Shown here: positions 34,558 to 45,697 of the stretch, piece after piece
How positions within the stretch are numbered: position 1 is the stretch's first letter
Layout of the letters: every line of letters begins with the position of its first letter
DNA from: Anaerofilum sp. An201
GTDB lineage: Bacteria; Bacillota; Clostridia; Oscillospirales; Ruminococcaceae
Direction of reading: 5' to 3'
NCBI RefSeq assembly: GCF_002160015.1
Contig: NZ_NFJT01000015.1
Span: 1 to 64,000 of the forward strand
Length of the DNA: 64,000 bases
Program-made: the position numbers and the translations under genes
Notes under the pieces: generated by a model
Database searches by the model: none
Told to the model about the DNA's origin: nothing
Seen by the model: the letters and a program-made list of their open reading frames with translations, nothing else

Positions 34558-35204
34558 GGCTGCACCTCCGCGATGGGCTGTCCCCACACCGGCCTGCAGT
34601 ACAGGAAATAGCGGTAATAGGTCCGGCTGAGCTGGTCGAACGGGTAGCAGGTGTAGAGGATGAGGGTCTCGGTGTCGGCGTTCAGGTCGTAGACGGTGGG
34701 GTCGTCCTCCCGCACCACCGCCGTGTCGTACACTTCATAGGTATAGCGGCCGTAGTAGGTCTCGATCTGCACCAGACTGCCGATCTCCGCCTCGCCCAGC
34801 GTGTGGAAATAGGTGTTGTTGTGCGCCCCGATCAGCATGGTCTTGCCGCCGCCCGGGATGTGGCCGGGCTGTGCGTCGTAGCAGCAGGCGCCATGGCGCA
34901 GATCGGCCTGGGTGTCGCCGTAGTAGATGTCGCACGCGATGCCCGCGTCCTCCAGCGTCACGGTGCCCAGCACCTGGTGCGGCTGCGGCCAGCCGCCCTT
35001 TTCCTCGATGGACACCGGCTGGTTGGCGTCGTAGAGCGCCTGCATCTGTGCGGCCAGCTCCGACGCCGCCGTCAGATCCGGCTCCACCGCCTGCCCGGCC
35101 GCGGCGGCGGGAAGCTCTCCCAGCGCGCCGACGCTCCACACACATCCCGCCGCGCCGCACACCAGCGCCAGCAGCGCCGCGGCAGCTGTGACATACCTGC
35201 CCAT
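34554..35204 (-). CDS. Sortase, class D-like
   Basis: A 216-residue membrane-anchored transpeptidase. An N-terminal helix (residues 4-26) acts as signal anchor. The catalytic set is His128 (LIGAHNNTYF), Cys186 (LILYTCYPF) and Arg194 (LSRTYYRY). The TLxTC-like strand ending in YTC-YPF and its small size point to class D or E. It would attach proteins with a C-terminal sorting motif to peptidoglycan; no LPxTG-type substrate was seen in this window. First gene of a three-gene operon with four-base overlaps. Confidence 0.85.
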   Translation of the reverse strand: MGRYVTAAAALLALVCGAAGCVWSVGALGELPAAAAGQAVEPDLTAASELAAQMQALYDANQPVSIEEKGGWPQPHQVLGTVTLEDAGIACDIYYGDTQADLRHGACCYDAQPGHIPGGGKTMLIGAHNNTYFHTLGEAEIGSLVQIETYYGRYTYEVYDTAVVREDDPTVYDLNADTETLILYTCYPFDQLSRTYYRYFLYCRPVWGQPIAEVQP

Positions 35205-35251
35205 CGCCCGCCCTCCTTTTGCCGCCCTGTGCGGCGGCCATACTGCTGTTT

Positions 35252-35280
35252 ATTATACCACCTGCCGTATGCGAATGCAA
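35252..35280 (-). promoter_or_regulatory. Promoter of the sortase operon
   Basis: TTGCAT (35280-35275), 17 bases, TATAAT (35257-35252) with TGG before the -10, on the minus strand. Strong by consensus. Confidence 0.75.
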
Positions 35281-35286
35281 AACAAA

Positions 35287-35323
35287 CGCGCACACCGCCC
35301 AACCGGACGATGTGCGCGTTTTT
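35287..35323. terminator. Terminator after ppdK
   Basis: CGCGCACA pairs with TGTGCGCG across a 16-base loop; GTTTGTTTTG follows on the minus strand and TTTTTG on the plus strand. It separates ppdK from the sortase operon promoter. Confidence 0.7.
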
Positions 35324-35356
35324 GTTCAGTGGTTCAGCGAACTGCCCGCCGCCGCA

Positions 35357-37999
<2,643 letters not shown>

Positions 38000-38079
38000 A
38001 ACAATCTACCTCCAAACTCATTCGCATCGCTCCGCCCGCGCCGCAGGCTCTGTTGCACAGATTTCATGGATGCTACAAC

Positions 38080-38108
38080 ATTATAACAGACTGGGAAGCG
38101 GATTTCCA
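38080..38108 (-). promoter_or_regulatory. Probable promoter of ppdK
   Basis: TATAAT (38085-38080) on the minus strand with TGGAAA (38108-38103) 17 bases upstream; the -35 is poor. The leader to the ppdK start is about 75 bases. Confidence 0.5.
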
Positions 38109-38182
38109 GCGTTTTTCCGTTTTCGGCGAAAAAATCTGTGCAAATTTTTTGGACTATTTGAACAAAAAAATCCAAAAAACGC

Positions 38183-38210
38183 TTGCAAAATCACGGTCAA
38201 TGAGTAAAAT
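38183..38210 (+). promoter_or_regulatory. Promoter of pth-mfd
   Basis: TTGCAA (38183-38188), 16 bases, TAAAAT (38205-38210). A TATAAT lies a little further on at 38212-38217 and could be used instead. The rest of the 38000-38313 gap holds no gene; it is the AT-rich divergent control region. Confidence 0.55.
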
Positions 38211-38313
38211 ATATAATAGGAAAGTAGCGTTTATGATACAAAAATCTATCTTTTGCCCCGGCGCTGCCCGCCGGGCGAAGGACCCCGCATACACAAGGAG
38301 AGGACAGAGACAG

Positions 38314-38904
38314 ATGGCATTTTTCAAACACACCGGCGCCGAGTGGCTGCTCTGCGGCCTGGGAAACCCCGACGCCCGCTATGCCGGCACCCGGCACAAC
38401 GCCGGCTTCGACGCGCTGGACCACCTGGCCGAAACGTGGAACACCGCGATCAACAAATCGAAATTCAAGGGCCTGTACGGGCAGGCGACGGTGGACGGCC
38501 GGAAGGTGATCCTGTTAAAGCCGATGACCTATATGAACCTGTCGGGCGAGGCGGTGCGCGCGGCGGCGGACTTCTACAAGATCCCGCCCCAGCGGGTGCT
38601 GGTGCTGTGCGACGACATCGCGCTGGCGCCGGGCAAGCTGCGCATCCGCCGGCAGGGCTCGGCGGGCGGGCACAACGGCCTGAAAAACATCATCGCCCAG
38701 CTGGGCAGCCAGGAGTTCGGCCGCATCCGCATCGGCGTGGGCGAGAAGCCCTCCCCCGACGCCGATCTGGCGGCGTGGGTGCTGGGGCGCTTCTCCCCCG
38801 ACGACCGCAAGGCGCTGGAGGGGCGCTTCGACGACATCGAGCAGGCCGCCCGCATGGTGATGGACGGCGAGATTGAAAAGGCGATGAGCCGGTTCAACGG
38901 CTGA
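38314..38904 (+). CDS. pth: Peptidyl-tRNA hydrolase
   Basis: A 196-residue enzyme that recycles peptidyl-tRNA. Motifs LLCGLGNPDARYAGTRHNAGF, with the catalytic histidine, KPMTYMNLSGEAV and RRQGSAGGHNGLKNI are complete. ATG 38314 follows AGGAGAGG-like sequence and gives the usual N-terminus; in-frame codons upstream overlap the promoter. Forms a pth-mfd pair 42 bases apart, a common arrangement in Firmicutes. Confidence 0.94.
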   Translation: MAFFKHTGAEWLLCGLGNPDARYAGTRHNAGFDALDHLAETWNTAINKSKFKGLYGQATVDGRKVILLKPMTYMNLSGEAVRAAADFYKIPPQRVLVLCDDIALAPGKLRIRRQGSAGGHNGLKNIIAQLGSQEFGRIRIGVGEKPSPDADLAAWVLGRFSPDDRKALEGRFDDIEQAARMVMDGEIEKAMSRFNG

Positions 38905-38946
38905 GGCGCCGCTTTGCTTTTTCTGAAACGGGAGGTGCTTTGAGGG

Positions 38947-41900
38947 ATGTTCGAGCAACAGCTGACCGCCACCGGCGAATACGCCCGGCTGAAAGCGGCG
39001 CTGCAAAGCCCGGGCGCGGCGGCGCTGTTCGGGATGCAGCCGGCGGGGCGCGCGGTGCTCTACGCCGCGCTGTCCGCACAGGAGCACACGCCGCTGGTGG
39101 TGGTGACGGCGGGCGAGGCCGACGCGGTGCGGATGGCCGCCGATCTGGAAACGCTGGGCCTGCGCGCGGGGGTGTTCCCCGCGCGCGACCTTGTGCTGCG
39201 CCCGGTGGAGGGCGCGGGGCGCGAGCTGGAATACCGCCGCCTGAAAATTCTGGGCGAGCTGGCCGGCGGGCGGCTGGACGCGGTGTGCCTGTCGGCCGAG
39301 AGCCTGCTGCTGCGCACCGTCCCGCCCGCGGATTTCCGCGCCGCCACCCTCACTCTGCGCCCCGGCATGGAGATCGCGCAGGAAACGCTGCTGGAAACGC
39401 TGCTGGCGGCGGGGTATCTGCGCCGTCCGCAGGTGGACGGGCCGGGCCAGTTCAGCGTGCGCGGCGGCATCGTGGACCTCTACGCCCCCGACATGCCCGC
39501 CCCCGCCCGCATCGAGTTCTGGGGCGACGAGATCGACACCATCCATTCCTTCGACCTGGTCAGCCAGCGGCGGGACGCGGCGCTGGAGAAGATCTACCTC
39601 TCCCCCGCCCGCGAGGTGCTGTTCGGAGACCCGGCCGGGGCCGCCGCCCTGCTGCGCAGCGCCGCCGCGAAGGCGAAATCCCCCGCCCGGCACAAGCTGG
39701 AGCAGGCGATGGAGCAGGACCTCTCGCTGCTGGACAGCGGGGTGGTGCCGGTGGCGATGGACAAATACCTGCCGCTGCGGTATGAAACGACCGCCTCCAT
39801 CCTCGACCATCTGCCCGGCGCGGCGCTGGTGCTGGACGAATACAGCGCCATCCGGGAAGCGCTGCACGGCGCGGCCTTCCGCCAGGCGGAGGAGATCAAG
39901 ACATTATTAAAAGAAGGGGTGCTGGCGCCCGGCCTGACCGAGCTGTATCTGGACGAGGCGTGGCTGGCGGGGCGCATCGCCGCGCTGCCCAGCCTCGTGT
40001 GCGAGAACTTCGCGCGCAGCATGCCGGACCTGTTCCTGAAAGACCTCATCAACGCGCCGGCCCACCCGCTGCCCGCCTGGACCGGCGAGGTGAAGGCGCT
40101 GGCCGAGGACCTGCGCCCGCTGATCGCCCAGAACTACGCGGTGACGGTGCTGGCCGGCACCGCCCGCGCGGCCGAGGCGATCGGGCGGGATCTGGAAAAG
40201 GACGGCTTTTCCCTCTCCGACGCCCCCGTGGCCGGGCGCGTGCAGGTGATCCCCGGCATGCTGTCGGCGGGCGCGGATTTCCCGTTTGCCCGGCTGGCGG
40301 TGATCACCAGCCGCCGCGCCGCCGCGATGGCCGGCAAGCGCACCGCGCGCAAAAAGCCGAAGGGGCTTTCCAGCCTGTCGGACATCAAGCCGGGCGACTA
40401 CGTGGTGCACCAGGACCACGGCATCGGCCTGTACAACGGCATCCGGCGGCTGGATCTGCAGGGCGTGGTGAAGGACTATCTGCAGATCAGCTACAACAAG
40501 GGCGACACCCTCTATGTGCCGGTGACCCAGCTGGACCAGCTGTCCCGCTACACCGCGCCGGGCGACGGCGAAAAGGTGAAGCTGTCGCGTCTGGGCGGCG
40601 GCGAATGGGCAAAGACCAAGAGCCGGGTGAAAAAGGCCACCGAGGAAATGGCCCACGAGCTGATCGCGCTGTATGCCAAACGGATGCAGGCGCCGGGCTA
40701 CGCCTTCCCGGCCGACGGCCCCTGGCAGCGCGACTTCGAGGCCCGCTTTGAATACGACGAGACGCCCGACCAGCTGGCGGCGACCGCCGAGATCAAGCAG
40801 GACATGGAGCGCGCCCACCCGATGGACCGCCTGCTGTGCGGCGACGTGGGCGTGGGCAAGACGGAGGTGGCGCTGCGGGCAGCCTTCAAGTGCGTGATGG
40901 GCGGCAAGCAGTGCGCGATCCTGGCCCCCACCACCCTGCTGGCCTGGCAGCACTACAACACCATCCTCTCCCGCATGGAGGCCTTCCCGATGAAGGTGGG
41001 CCTTCTGTCCCGCTTCCGCACCGCCAAGCAGCAGAAGGAGACGCTGAAAGGGCTGGCCGGCGGCGTGGTGGACATCGTGGTGGGCACCCACCGCCTTTTG
41101 CAGAAGGACGTGCATTTCAAGGACCTGGGCCTTGTCATCATCGACGAGGAGCAGCGGTTCGGCGTCAAGCACAAGGAGCAGCTGAAGGAGAATTTCCTGG
41201 GGGTGGATATGCTCACCCTGTCGGCCACCCCCATCCCCCGCACGCTGAACATGGCGATGAGCGGCATCCGGGACATGAGCGCCATCGAGGAGCCGCCCAT
41301 CGAGCGCCAGCCCATCGAGACCTATGTGCTGGAATACGACGGGCGCATCATCGCCGACGCCATCCGCCGGGAACTCGACCGCGGCGGCCAGGTCTACTAC
41401 CTGCACAACTACATCGACACGCTGGAAGTGACGGCCGAAAAGATCCGCGGCATGGTGCCGGGCGCGCGCGTGGGGGTGGCGCACGGCAAGATGACCGAGG
41501 AACAGCTGGGCGCGGTGTGGGAACAGCTGCTGGGCGGCGAGATCGACGTGCTGGTCTGTACCACCCTGATCGAGACCGGCGTGGACGTGCGCAACTGCAA
41601 CACCCTTGTGATCGAGAACGCCGACCGGATGGGCCTGGCGCAGCTGTACCAGATCCGCGGCCGGGTGGGGCGCTCGGGGCGCAAGGCCTACGCCTATTTC
41701 ACCTTCCAGCGCGACCGCGTGCTCACCGACGTGGCGGCCAAGCGGCTGTCGGCGCTGCGGGAGTTCACCAGCTTCGGGTCGGGCTTCCGCATCGCGATGC
41801 GCGATCTGCAGATCCGCGGCGCGGGCAACCTTCTGGGCAAGAGCCAGCACGGCCACATGGCGGCGGTGGGATACGACCTGTATATCAAGCTGCTGAACCA

Positions 41901-42381
41901 GGCCATCGCCGAGGCAAAGGGCGAGGCCCCCGCGCCGGACAAGAGCGAGTGCCTGATCGACATCACGGTGGACGCCTATATCCCCGAGCGGTATATCCCC
42001 GATGCGTCGGGGCGCATCGAGGCCTACAAGCGGATCGCGGCCATCGGCGGCAAAGAGGACGCCAGCGACGTGCTGGACGAGCTGATCGACCGCTACGGCG
42101 ACCCGCCCGCCGCGGTGCAGGGGCTGGTGGACATCTCGCTGGCCCGCGTGCAGGCGTCCCGGCTGGGCATCTACGAGGTGACCCAGCAGAAAGACAAGCT
42201 CATCCTCTATTCCGACCGGCTGCAGGCCGCCGCGATGAAACCGCTGCTGACCGCCTTCGGCGGGCGGGTGATGTTCAGCGCCGCGGCAAAGCCGTATCTG
42301 TCGGTGACGGTGAAAACCGGCGAAAAGCCGCTGGATATTCTGGTGTCGGCGCTGGATCTGCTGGACAGCCCGGCCCCGTGA
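38947..42381 (+). CDS. mfd: Transcription-repair coupling factor
   Basis: A 1144-residue ATPase that pushes stalled RNA polymerase off DNA and recruits UvrA. It has the UvrB-like N-terminal region (about 1-330), the polymerase-interacting domain starting at IKPGDYVVHQDHGIGLYNGI (about 478), the RecG-like motor with LLCGDVGVGKTEVA and IIDEEQRFGVKHKE, the helicase motif QIRGRVGRSGRKAYAYF, and the C-terminal TRCF domain. Full length for the family. Shares a transcript with pth. Confidence 0.96.
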   Translation: MFEQQLTATGEYARLKAALQSPGAAALFGMQPAGRAVLYAALSAQEHTPLVVVTAGEADAVRMAADLETLGLRAGVFPARDLVLRPVEGAGRELEYRRLKILGELAGGRLDAVCLSAESLLLRTVPPADFRAATLTLRPGMEIAQETLLETLLAAGYLRRPQVDGPGQFSVRGGIVDLYAPDMPAPARIEFWGDEIDTIHSFDLVSQRRDAALEKIYLSPAREVLFGDPAGAAALLRSAAAKAKSPARHKLEQAMEQDLSLLDSGVVPVAMDKYLPLRYETTASILDHLPGAALVLDEYSAIREALHGAAFRQAEEIKTLLKEGVLAPGLTELYLDEAWLAGRIAALPSLVCENFARSMPDLFLKDLINAPAHPLPAWTGEVKALAEDLRPLIAQNYAVTVLAGTARAAEAIGRDLEKDGFSLSDAPVAGRVQVIPGMLSAGADFPFARLAVITSRRAAAMAGKRTARKKPKGLSSLSDIKPGDYVVHQDHGIGLYNGIRRLDLQGVVKDYLQISYNKGDTLYVPVTQLDQLSRYTAPGDGEKVKLSRLGGGEWAKTKSRVKKATEEMAHELIALYAKRMQAPGYAFPADGPWQRDFEARFEYDETPDQLAATAEIKQDMERAHPMDRLLCGDVGVGKTEVALRAAFKCVMGGKQCAILAPTTLLAWQHYNTILSRMEAFPMKVGLLSRFRTAKQQKETLKGLAGGVVDIVVGTHRLLQKDVHFKDLGLVIIDEEQRFGVKHKEQLKENFLGVDMLTLSATPIPRTLNMAMSGIRDMSAIEEPPIERQPIETYVLEYDGRIIADAIRRELDRGGQVYYLHNYIDTLEVTAEKIRGMVPGARVGVAHGKMTEEQLGAVWEQLLGGEIDVLVCTTLIETGVDVRNCNTLVIENADRMGLAQLYQIRGRVGRSGRKAYAYFTFQRDRVLTDVAAKRLSALREFTSFGSGFRIAMRDLQIRGAGNLLGKSQHGHMAAVGYDLYIKLLNQAIAEAKGEAPAPDKSECLIDITVDAYIPERYIPDASGRIEAYKRIAAIGGKEDASDVLDELIDRYGDPPAAVQGLVDISLARVQASRLGIYEVTQQKDKLILYSDRLQAAAMKPLLTAFGGRVMFSAAAKPYLSVTVKTGEKPLDILVSALDLLDSPAP

Positions 42382-42425
42382 AAATGTGTAAAGAACATGA
42401 AACCGGCGCTTTTTCTCCCAAAGCC

Positions 42426-42454
42426 TTGCATCGGCAGGGCTTTGGCTGTATAAT
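42426..42454 (+). promoter_or_regulatory. Promoter of the SurA/PrsA-like lipoprotein gene
   Basis: TTGCAT (42426-42431), 17 bases, TATAAT (42449-42454). A close match to consensus, separating this gene from mfd. Confidence 0.75.
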
Positions 42455-42506
42455 GAAATGCGATTTTGCCCCCCTGCGGGCATGAGTGTGAAAGGAGAAT
42501 ACCCCC

Positions 42507-43523
42507 GTGAAGACAAAACGTATCCTTGCCGCCGCGGCCTGCGCCGCCGTGGCCTTTGGAATGAGCGGCTGTTCCACCCCCGCCACCGTGGGCGCCGTGG
42601 GCGATGTGGAGATCCCCTCCGGCCTGTTCCTGCTGTACCAGCAGATGAGCTACAATGAGGCCGCGGACCTTGTGGAAGATCCCGAGCAGGACGTGCTGAA
42701 GCAGCAGGTTGAGGGCGTGGACGCCGCCGAGTGGATCCGCGCCAAGACCCTGGAGAAGATCGACCGCTATGTGGGCATCGGCCAGATGGCCGACGAGCTG
42801 GGCGTGGAGCTGACCGCCGAGCAGACCGATACGGTGCAGCAGATCGCCTCCAGCCAGTGGGAAGCCTACGAGGAGAACTACTCCGACAACGGCATCGGCG
42901 AAGAGAGCCTGGTGCTGGCCTTCACCGCCGAGCAGAAGGCCACCCTGCTGCTGGACGCCATCTATGGTCCCGAGGGCACCGAGCCGGTGAGCACGGGCTA
43001 TCTGACCACCTACATCAAGAAGAACTACGCCCAGCTGGAGTATTTCAGCCTGCCCGTCATGACCTCGAACTACACGATGGCCACCGACGAGCAGCACGAC
43101 GAGCTGGTGCAGATGGCGAAGGACGCCGCCTCCAAGCTGATGGATGAGGGCGCCGACTTTGCCACCGTGGCCACCGAGACCGTGCAGGCCGCCTACGACC
43201 TGCTGGAGGCCGAGATGCCCGAGGACGCCGACGCCCTGCAGACCACCATCGTGTCCCGCGAGGGCTCCGGTCTGGACGAGGCCACCGTGAACAACATCTT
43301 CAGCGCCCGCAACGGCGCCTACGGCAGCGCCGACCTGTACACCAGCATCATCGTCTACTGCCGCGCCGAGGTGGAGGACACCGAGTCTCTGGAGGAGAGC
43401 GCCCTGTCCGCCATGAAGAGCGAGGAGCTGGAAGACCGCTTTGTGGAAGCCGGCGCCGCGCTGGAGCACAATCTGGACGAGAAGGCGATGGACACCTTCA
43501 GCGTGAAGAAGATCAAGGCCTGA
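42507..43523 (+). CDS. Lipoprotein with SurA/PrsA-like foldase domain
   Basis: A 338-residue exported lipoprotein. The lipobox GMSGC places the modified cysteine at residue 22. The acidic helical body resembles the SurA/PrsA N-terminal chaperone domain, with a parvulin-like stretch possible around residues 165-260, but the classic parvulin active-site motifs are not evident, so isomerase activity is doubtful. The start is GTG at 42507 with AAAGGAG at 42491-42497. Biased codons and a strong promoter suggest an abundant extracytoplasmic folding helper. Confidence 0.7.
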   Translation: MKTKRILAAAACAAVAFGMSGCSTPATVGAVGDVEIPSGLFLLYQQMSYNEAADLVEDPEQDVLKQQVEGVDAAEWIRAKTLEKIDRYVGIGQMADELGVELTAEQTDTVQQIASSQWEAYEENYSDNGIGEESLVLAFTAEQKATLLLDAIYGPEGTEPVSTGYLTTYIKKNYAQLEYFSLPVMTSNYTMATDEQHDELVQMAKDAASKLMDEGADFATVATETVQAAYDLLEAEMPEDADALQTTIVSREGSGLDEATVNNIFSARNGAYGSADLYTSIIVYCRAEVEDTESLEESALSAMKSEELEDRFVEAGAALEHNLDEKAMDTFSVKKIKA

Positions 43524-43546
43524 TCGGAGTTTTCAGCGCACGAGAG

Positions 43547-43582
43547 CGCCCCGTCGGGAAATCCCGGCGGGGCGATTTTTTG
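43547..43582 (+). terminator. Terminator, copy 1 of a recurrent stem
   Basis: CGCCCCGTCGGGA, AA loop, TCCCGGCGGGGCG with one G-T pair, then a run of six T. The same stem recurs at 50410-50440 and 55852-55879. Confidence 0.85.
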
Positions 43583-43865
43583 TTTGACGAAGAGGACTGT
43601 GCGCTGGTGGAGGAACTCCGGGCGCAGAATACTGTCGTCCAGTGTGAGGAAAGCGAGAGCCACTTCAAGTATGGTTTTTCGGCGGGGCCGATCGTCCAGC
43701 AGGAAGCTCATGAGCATCCGCTGAATAAGAAGCGTCAAAAACCCATCGTCCGCCTGAACCGTAATTCCTCGGTTCAGGCGGACTTGCCGTTGCTGGGTGG
43801 ATTGATTCACACTCTTATTGTAAACTTCAATATGATCATGAGATTTATAAACCTGGGAGGTTTCT
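43583..43865. pseudogene. Lower-GC remnant without an intact gene
   Basis: This stretch leaves the surrounding GC-rich composition. The plus strand has one open frame (to 43933) that runs into the next gene out of frame and has no ribosome site; the minus strand has another open frame with a hydrophobic segment. Neither looks like a complete protein I recognise. It is probably the decayed edge of an acquired segment. Confidence 0.35.
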
Positions 43866-44378
43866 ATGCGTATCAGGAGAGAAACTGCAACAGATTGTGC
43901 GGCCGTATATTCCGTTGTAAAACGTGCTTTTGAGAGTGCCGAACGCACCGATGGAAATGAGCAGGATTTGGTGAATGCCCTGCGAAAAGGAGCCGCTTTC
44001 ATCCCTGCGCTGTCATTGGTCGCTGAAGCAGATGGGAAAGTGGTAGGCCATATCATGTTCACAAGAGCGGCGGTTGACGGAAAGCCTGTTCTGGCGTTAG
44101 CCCCGCTGTCTGTCTTGCCGGAGTATCAGCGAAAAGGGATTGGAAAAGCCCTGATCCAAGAAGGACACAAAATTGCAAAAGAACTGGGCTATACCCATTC
44201 CATTGTTTTAGGAAGTGAAAAATACTATCCCAAGGCAGGATATTCTCCCGCAGAGTGCTTCGGGATAAAAGCGCCCTTTGATGTACCGAGCGAAAACTTT
44301 ATGGCCTGTATATTAAACGAAACAGGCGCTGAAATTCACGGAACGATAACATATGCGCCAGAGTTTGGCATTGAATGA
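43866..44378 (+). CDS. GNAT-family N-acetyltransferase (YhbS-like)
   Basis: A 170-residue acetyl-CoA-dependent acetyltransferase. The GNAT core is visible as VGHIMFTRAAVDG, LAPLSVLPEYQRKGIGKALIQEGHKIAKELGY with the Q-x-x-G-x-G/A CoA loop, and the terminal SIVLGSEKYYPKAGYSP strand. GGGAGG precedes the ATG. Substrate unknown; YhbS-like members act on small molecules or tRNA-related targets. Its GC content is clearly lower than its neighbours and it lies in the remnant patch, so it was probably gained by transfer. Confidence 0.82.
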   Translation: MRIRRETATDCAAVYSVVKRAFESAERTDGNEQDLVNALRKGAAFIPALSLVAEADGKVVGHIMFTRAAVDGKPVLALAPLSVLPEYQRKGIGKALIQEGHKIAKELGYTHSIVLGSEKYYPKAGYSPAECFGIKAPFDVPSENFMACILNETGAEIHGTITYAPEFGIE

Positions 44379-44429
44379 TACCACTTTCCTCCAAAGTTGG
44401 TACGGTACAAAAGCTCAATCGGAACCGAA

Positions 44430-44473
44430 AAAGCCCATGCAGCCGGAACGAGAGAACCGGAGGCGCGGGCTTT
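44430..44473 (+). terminator. Probable terminator after the GNAT gene
   Basis: AAAGCCC (44430-44436) pairs with GGGCTTT (44467-44473), with CCGG/CCGG pairing inside. A short T-run follows. Confidence 0.5.
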
Positions 44474-44479
44474 CTGTGT

Positions 44480-44625
44480 GTATGGTTATTCTGTCGGGTC
44501 ATCCGTAGTTTCCGCAACCAGCCTGTCAAAGTCGTTCTGATGGATTCAATCCTGCAATACCCGGTACTTTTCAAACTCCTTTTTGGAAAAGGCTCTTGGC
44601 GCTGCAGGTTCTTGTGGATGGTTTC
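44480..44625 (-). pseudogene. C-terminal fragment of a RhuM-family virulence protein, with in-frame stop
   Basis: On the minus strand one frame reads FSKKEFEKYRVLQD, a TGA stop, then IHQNDFDRLVAETTDD and a second stop. The EFEKYRVxQD...DFDRL pattern resembles the end of RhuM-family proteins as I recall them. The internal stop and the lack of any upstream part show it is dead. It lies in the same lower-GC patch as the GNAT gene. Confidence 0.4.
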
Positions 44626-44708
44626 CGCAGCTTGCAGATGCTGCGGTCAGACTGCCCACAGACACCAGGGGGAAGCCGTTGGAAAAGCCCGCCGAAGAAC
44701 AGCCACGC

Positions 44709-45275
44709 TCACCAGGAAACCCGCTCGAGGCCGGGGCGGCAGAGGATGTTCTGCCGGGTGGCTTCCGTTTTTCCGTGCTGGTTCACATGGGTGCAGGTCT
44801 TGCTGTAGCGAAACCCGCATTTTTCGGCCACCCGCGCGGACTGGTGGTTCCACACAAAGTGCCCCAGCAGAAGAAAGTCCAGCTTCTGCACCCGAAACAG
44901 ATAGTCCGTCACCGCCCGCACCGCCTCCGGCATCAGGCCCTGCCCCCAGTAGTCCTTCGAGAGGGCATAGCCGAGCGCCCGGCTGGCGAGAGGCTCCAGC
45001 TCGGGAAAATTCTCCCGGCGGTACTCCTCGATCCCCAGCGAGCCGATCACATGCCCCCGGTGTTCCAGCGCAAAGGTGGTTTTCTCTTTTATAAAAGTAT
45101 CCAGGATCGCCTTTGTGTCGGCAAGGCTTTTGTGCGGGGGCCAGTCGGCCGGCTGCCCAACACCGTCCACACGGGCGTAGGCGTAGAAATCGTGCAGGTC
45201 GGTCTCCCGCCAGCAGCGCAGCAGCAGCCGGTCGGTCTGCAAAACCACCCGGCTGATATCGATGGGTGCATTCAT
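44709..45275 (-). CDS. GNAT-family acetyltransferase, RimJ/RimL type
   Basis: A 188-residue protein. The pattern LQTDRLLLRCWRETDLHDFYAYARV, GHVIGSLGIEEYR, LGYALSKDYWGQGLMPEAVRAVTDYLF and NHQSARVAEKCGFRY is typical of the RimJ/RimL group that acetylates protein N-termini, antibiotics or other amines. ATG 45275 follows GGAGGAG with seven bases between. GC-rich like the main chromosome, unlike the GNAT gene at 43866. Substrate unknown. Confidence 0.82.
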   Translation of the reverse strand: MNAPIDISRVVLQTDRLLLRCWRETDLHDFYAYARVDGVGQPADWPPHKSLADTKAILDTFIKEKTTFALEHRGHVIGSLGIEEYRRENFPELEPLASRALGYALSKDYWGQGLMPEAVRAVTDYLFRVQKLDFLLLGHFVWNHQSARVAEKCGFRYSKTCTHVNQHGKTEATRQNILCRPGLERVSW

Positions 45276-45312
45276 GGCGCGCTCCTCCAACCGGCAATGT
45301 CATAAAGATACG

Positions 45313-45340
45313 AAAAAACCGGAGTTCCGATGAACTCCGG
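45313..45340 (-). terminator. Terminator of the tRNA operon
   Basis: CCGGAGTT (45319-45326) pairs with AACTCCGG (45333-45340); six T follow on the minus strand. Placed directly after tRNA-Leu. A near-identical stem lies at 55974-55996. Confidence 0.85.
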
Positions 45341-45344
45341 TTTT

Positions 45345-45431
45345 TGGTGCGGATGAAGGGACTTGAACCCCCACGGTATTGCTACCACTAGAACCTGAAT
45401 CTAGCGCGTCTGCCAATTCCGCCACATCCGC
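45345..45431 (-). tRNA. tRNA-Leu (CAG)
   Basis: Read on the minus strand it begins GCGGATG and ends CATCCGC-A-CCA, so CCA is encoded. The anticodon arm is CTAGA, loop TTCAGGT, TCTAG, giving anticodon CAG. A long variable arm (GTGGTAGCAATACCGT) marks a class II tRNA, and GGTTCAAGTCC is the T arm. Cotranscribed after tRNA-Pro with three bases between them. Confidence 0.95.
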
Positions 45432-45434
45432 GTA

Positions 45435-45511
45435 TGGTCGGGGCAACAGGACTCGAACCTGCGGCATCGTGGTCCCAAACCACGCACTCTACCAAACTGA
45501 GCTATGCCCCG
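45435..45511 (-). tRNA. tRNA-Pro (UGG)
   Basis: On the minus strand it begins CGGGGCA and ends TGCCCCG-A-CCA, with CCA encoded. The anticodon arm CGTGG, loop TTTGGGA, CCACG gives anticodon TGG. The D arm has AGCTCAGTTTGGTAGAG and the T arm GGTTCGAGTCC. Confidence 0.95.
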
Positions 45512-45561
45512 TTCTTGTCTTGCGCCGTCCGTTGCGCTCCCGTCTGCTGGGAACGTTGTAT

Positions 45562-45590
45562 ATTATAACCGATGTTTCCCTGTTCGTCAA
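45562..45590 (-). promoter_or_regulatory. Promoter of the tRNA-Pro-Leu operon
   Basis: TTGACG (45590-45585), 17 bases, TATAAT (45567-45562) on the minus strand, about 50 bases before tRNA-Pro. Confidence 0.8.
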
Positions 45591-45653
45591 CCCTTTTTTT
45601 CAAAAAAATCAAAACTTTTTTCAAACGGAAAAAACAGCGCCCCCACAGCAAAA

Positions 45654-45683
45654 ATCCGGCCGGAGCGCAGGCTCCGGCCGGAT
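45654..45683 (-). terminator. Terminator of the CofE-like gene
   Basis: ATCCGGCCGGAGC, loop GCAG, GCTCCGGCCGGAT; on the minus strand TTTT follows. Fifteen bases after the stop codon. Confidence 0.8.
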
Positions 45684-45697
45684 GTGGGACAAAAGGC

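Noticed and set aside
43580-43933. A 117-residue plus-strand gene after the terminator
   Set aside because: It starts inside the terminator T-run, has no ribosome site, and its end overlaps the GNAT gene out of frame. Kept only as a remnant.
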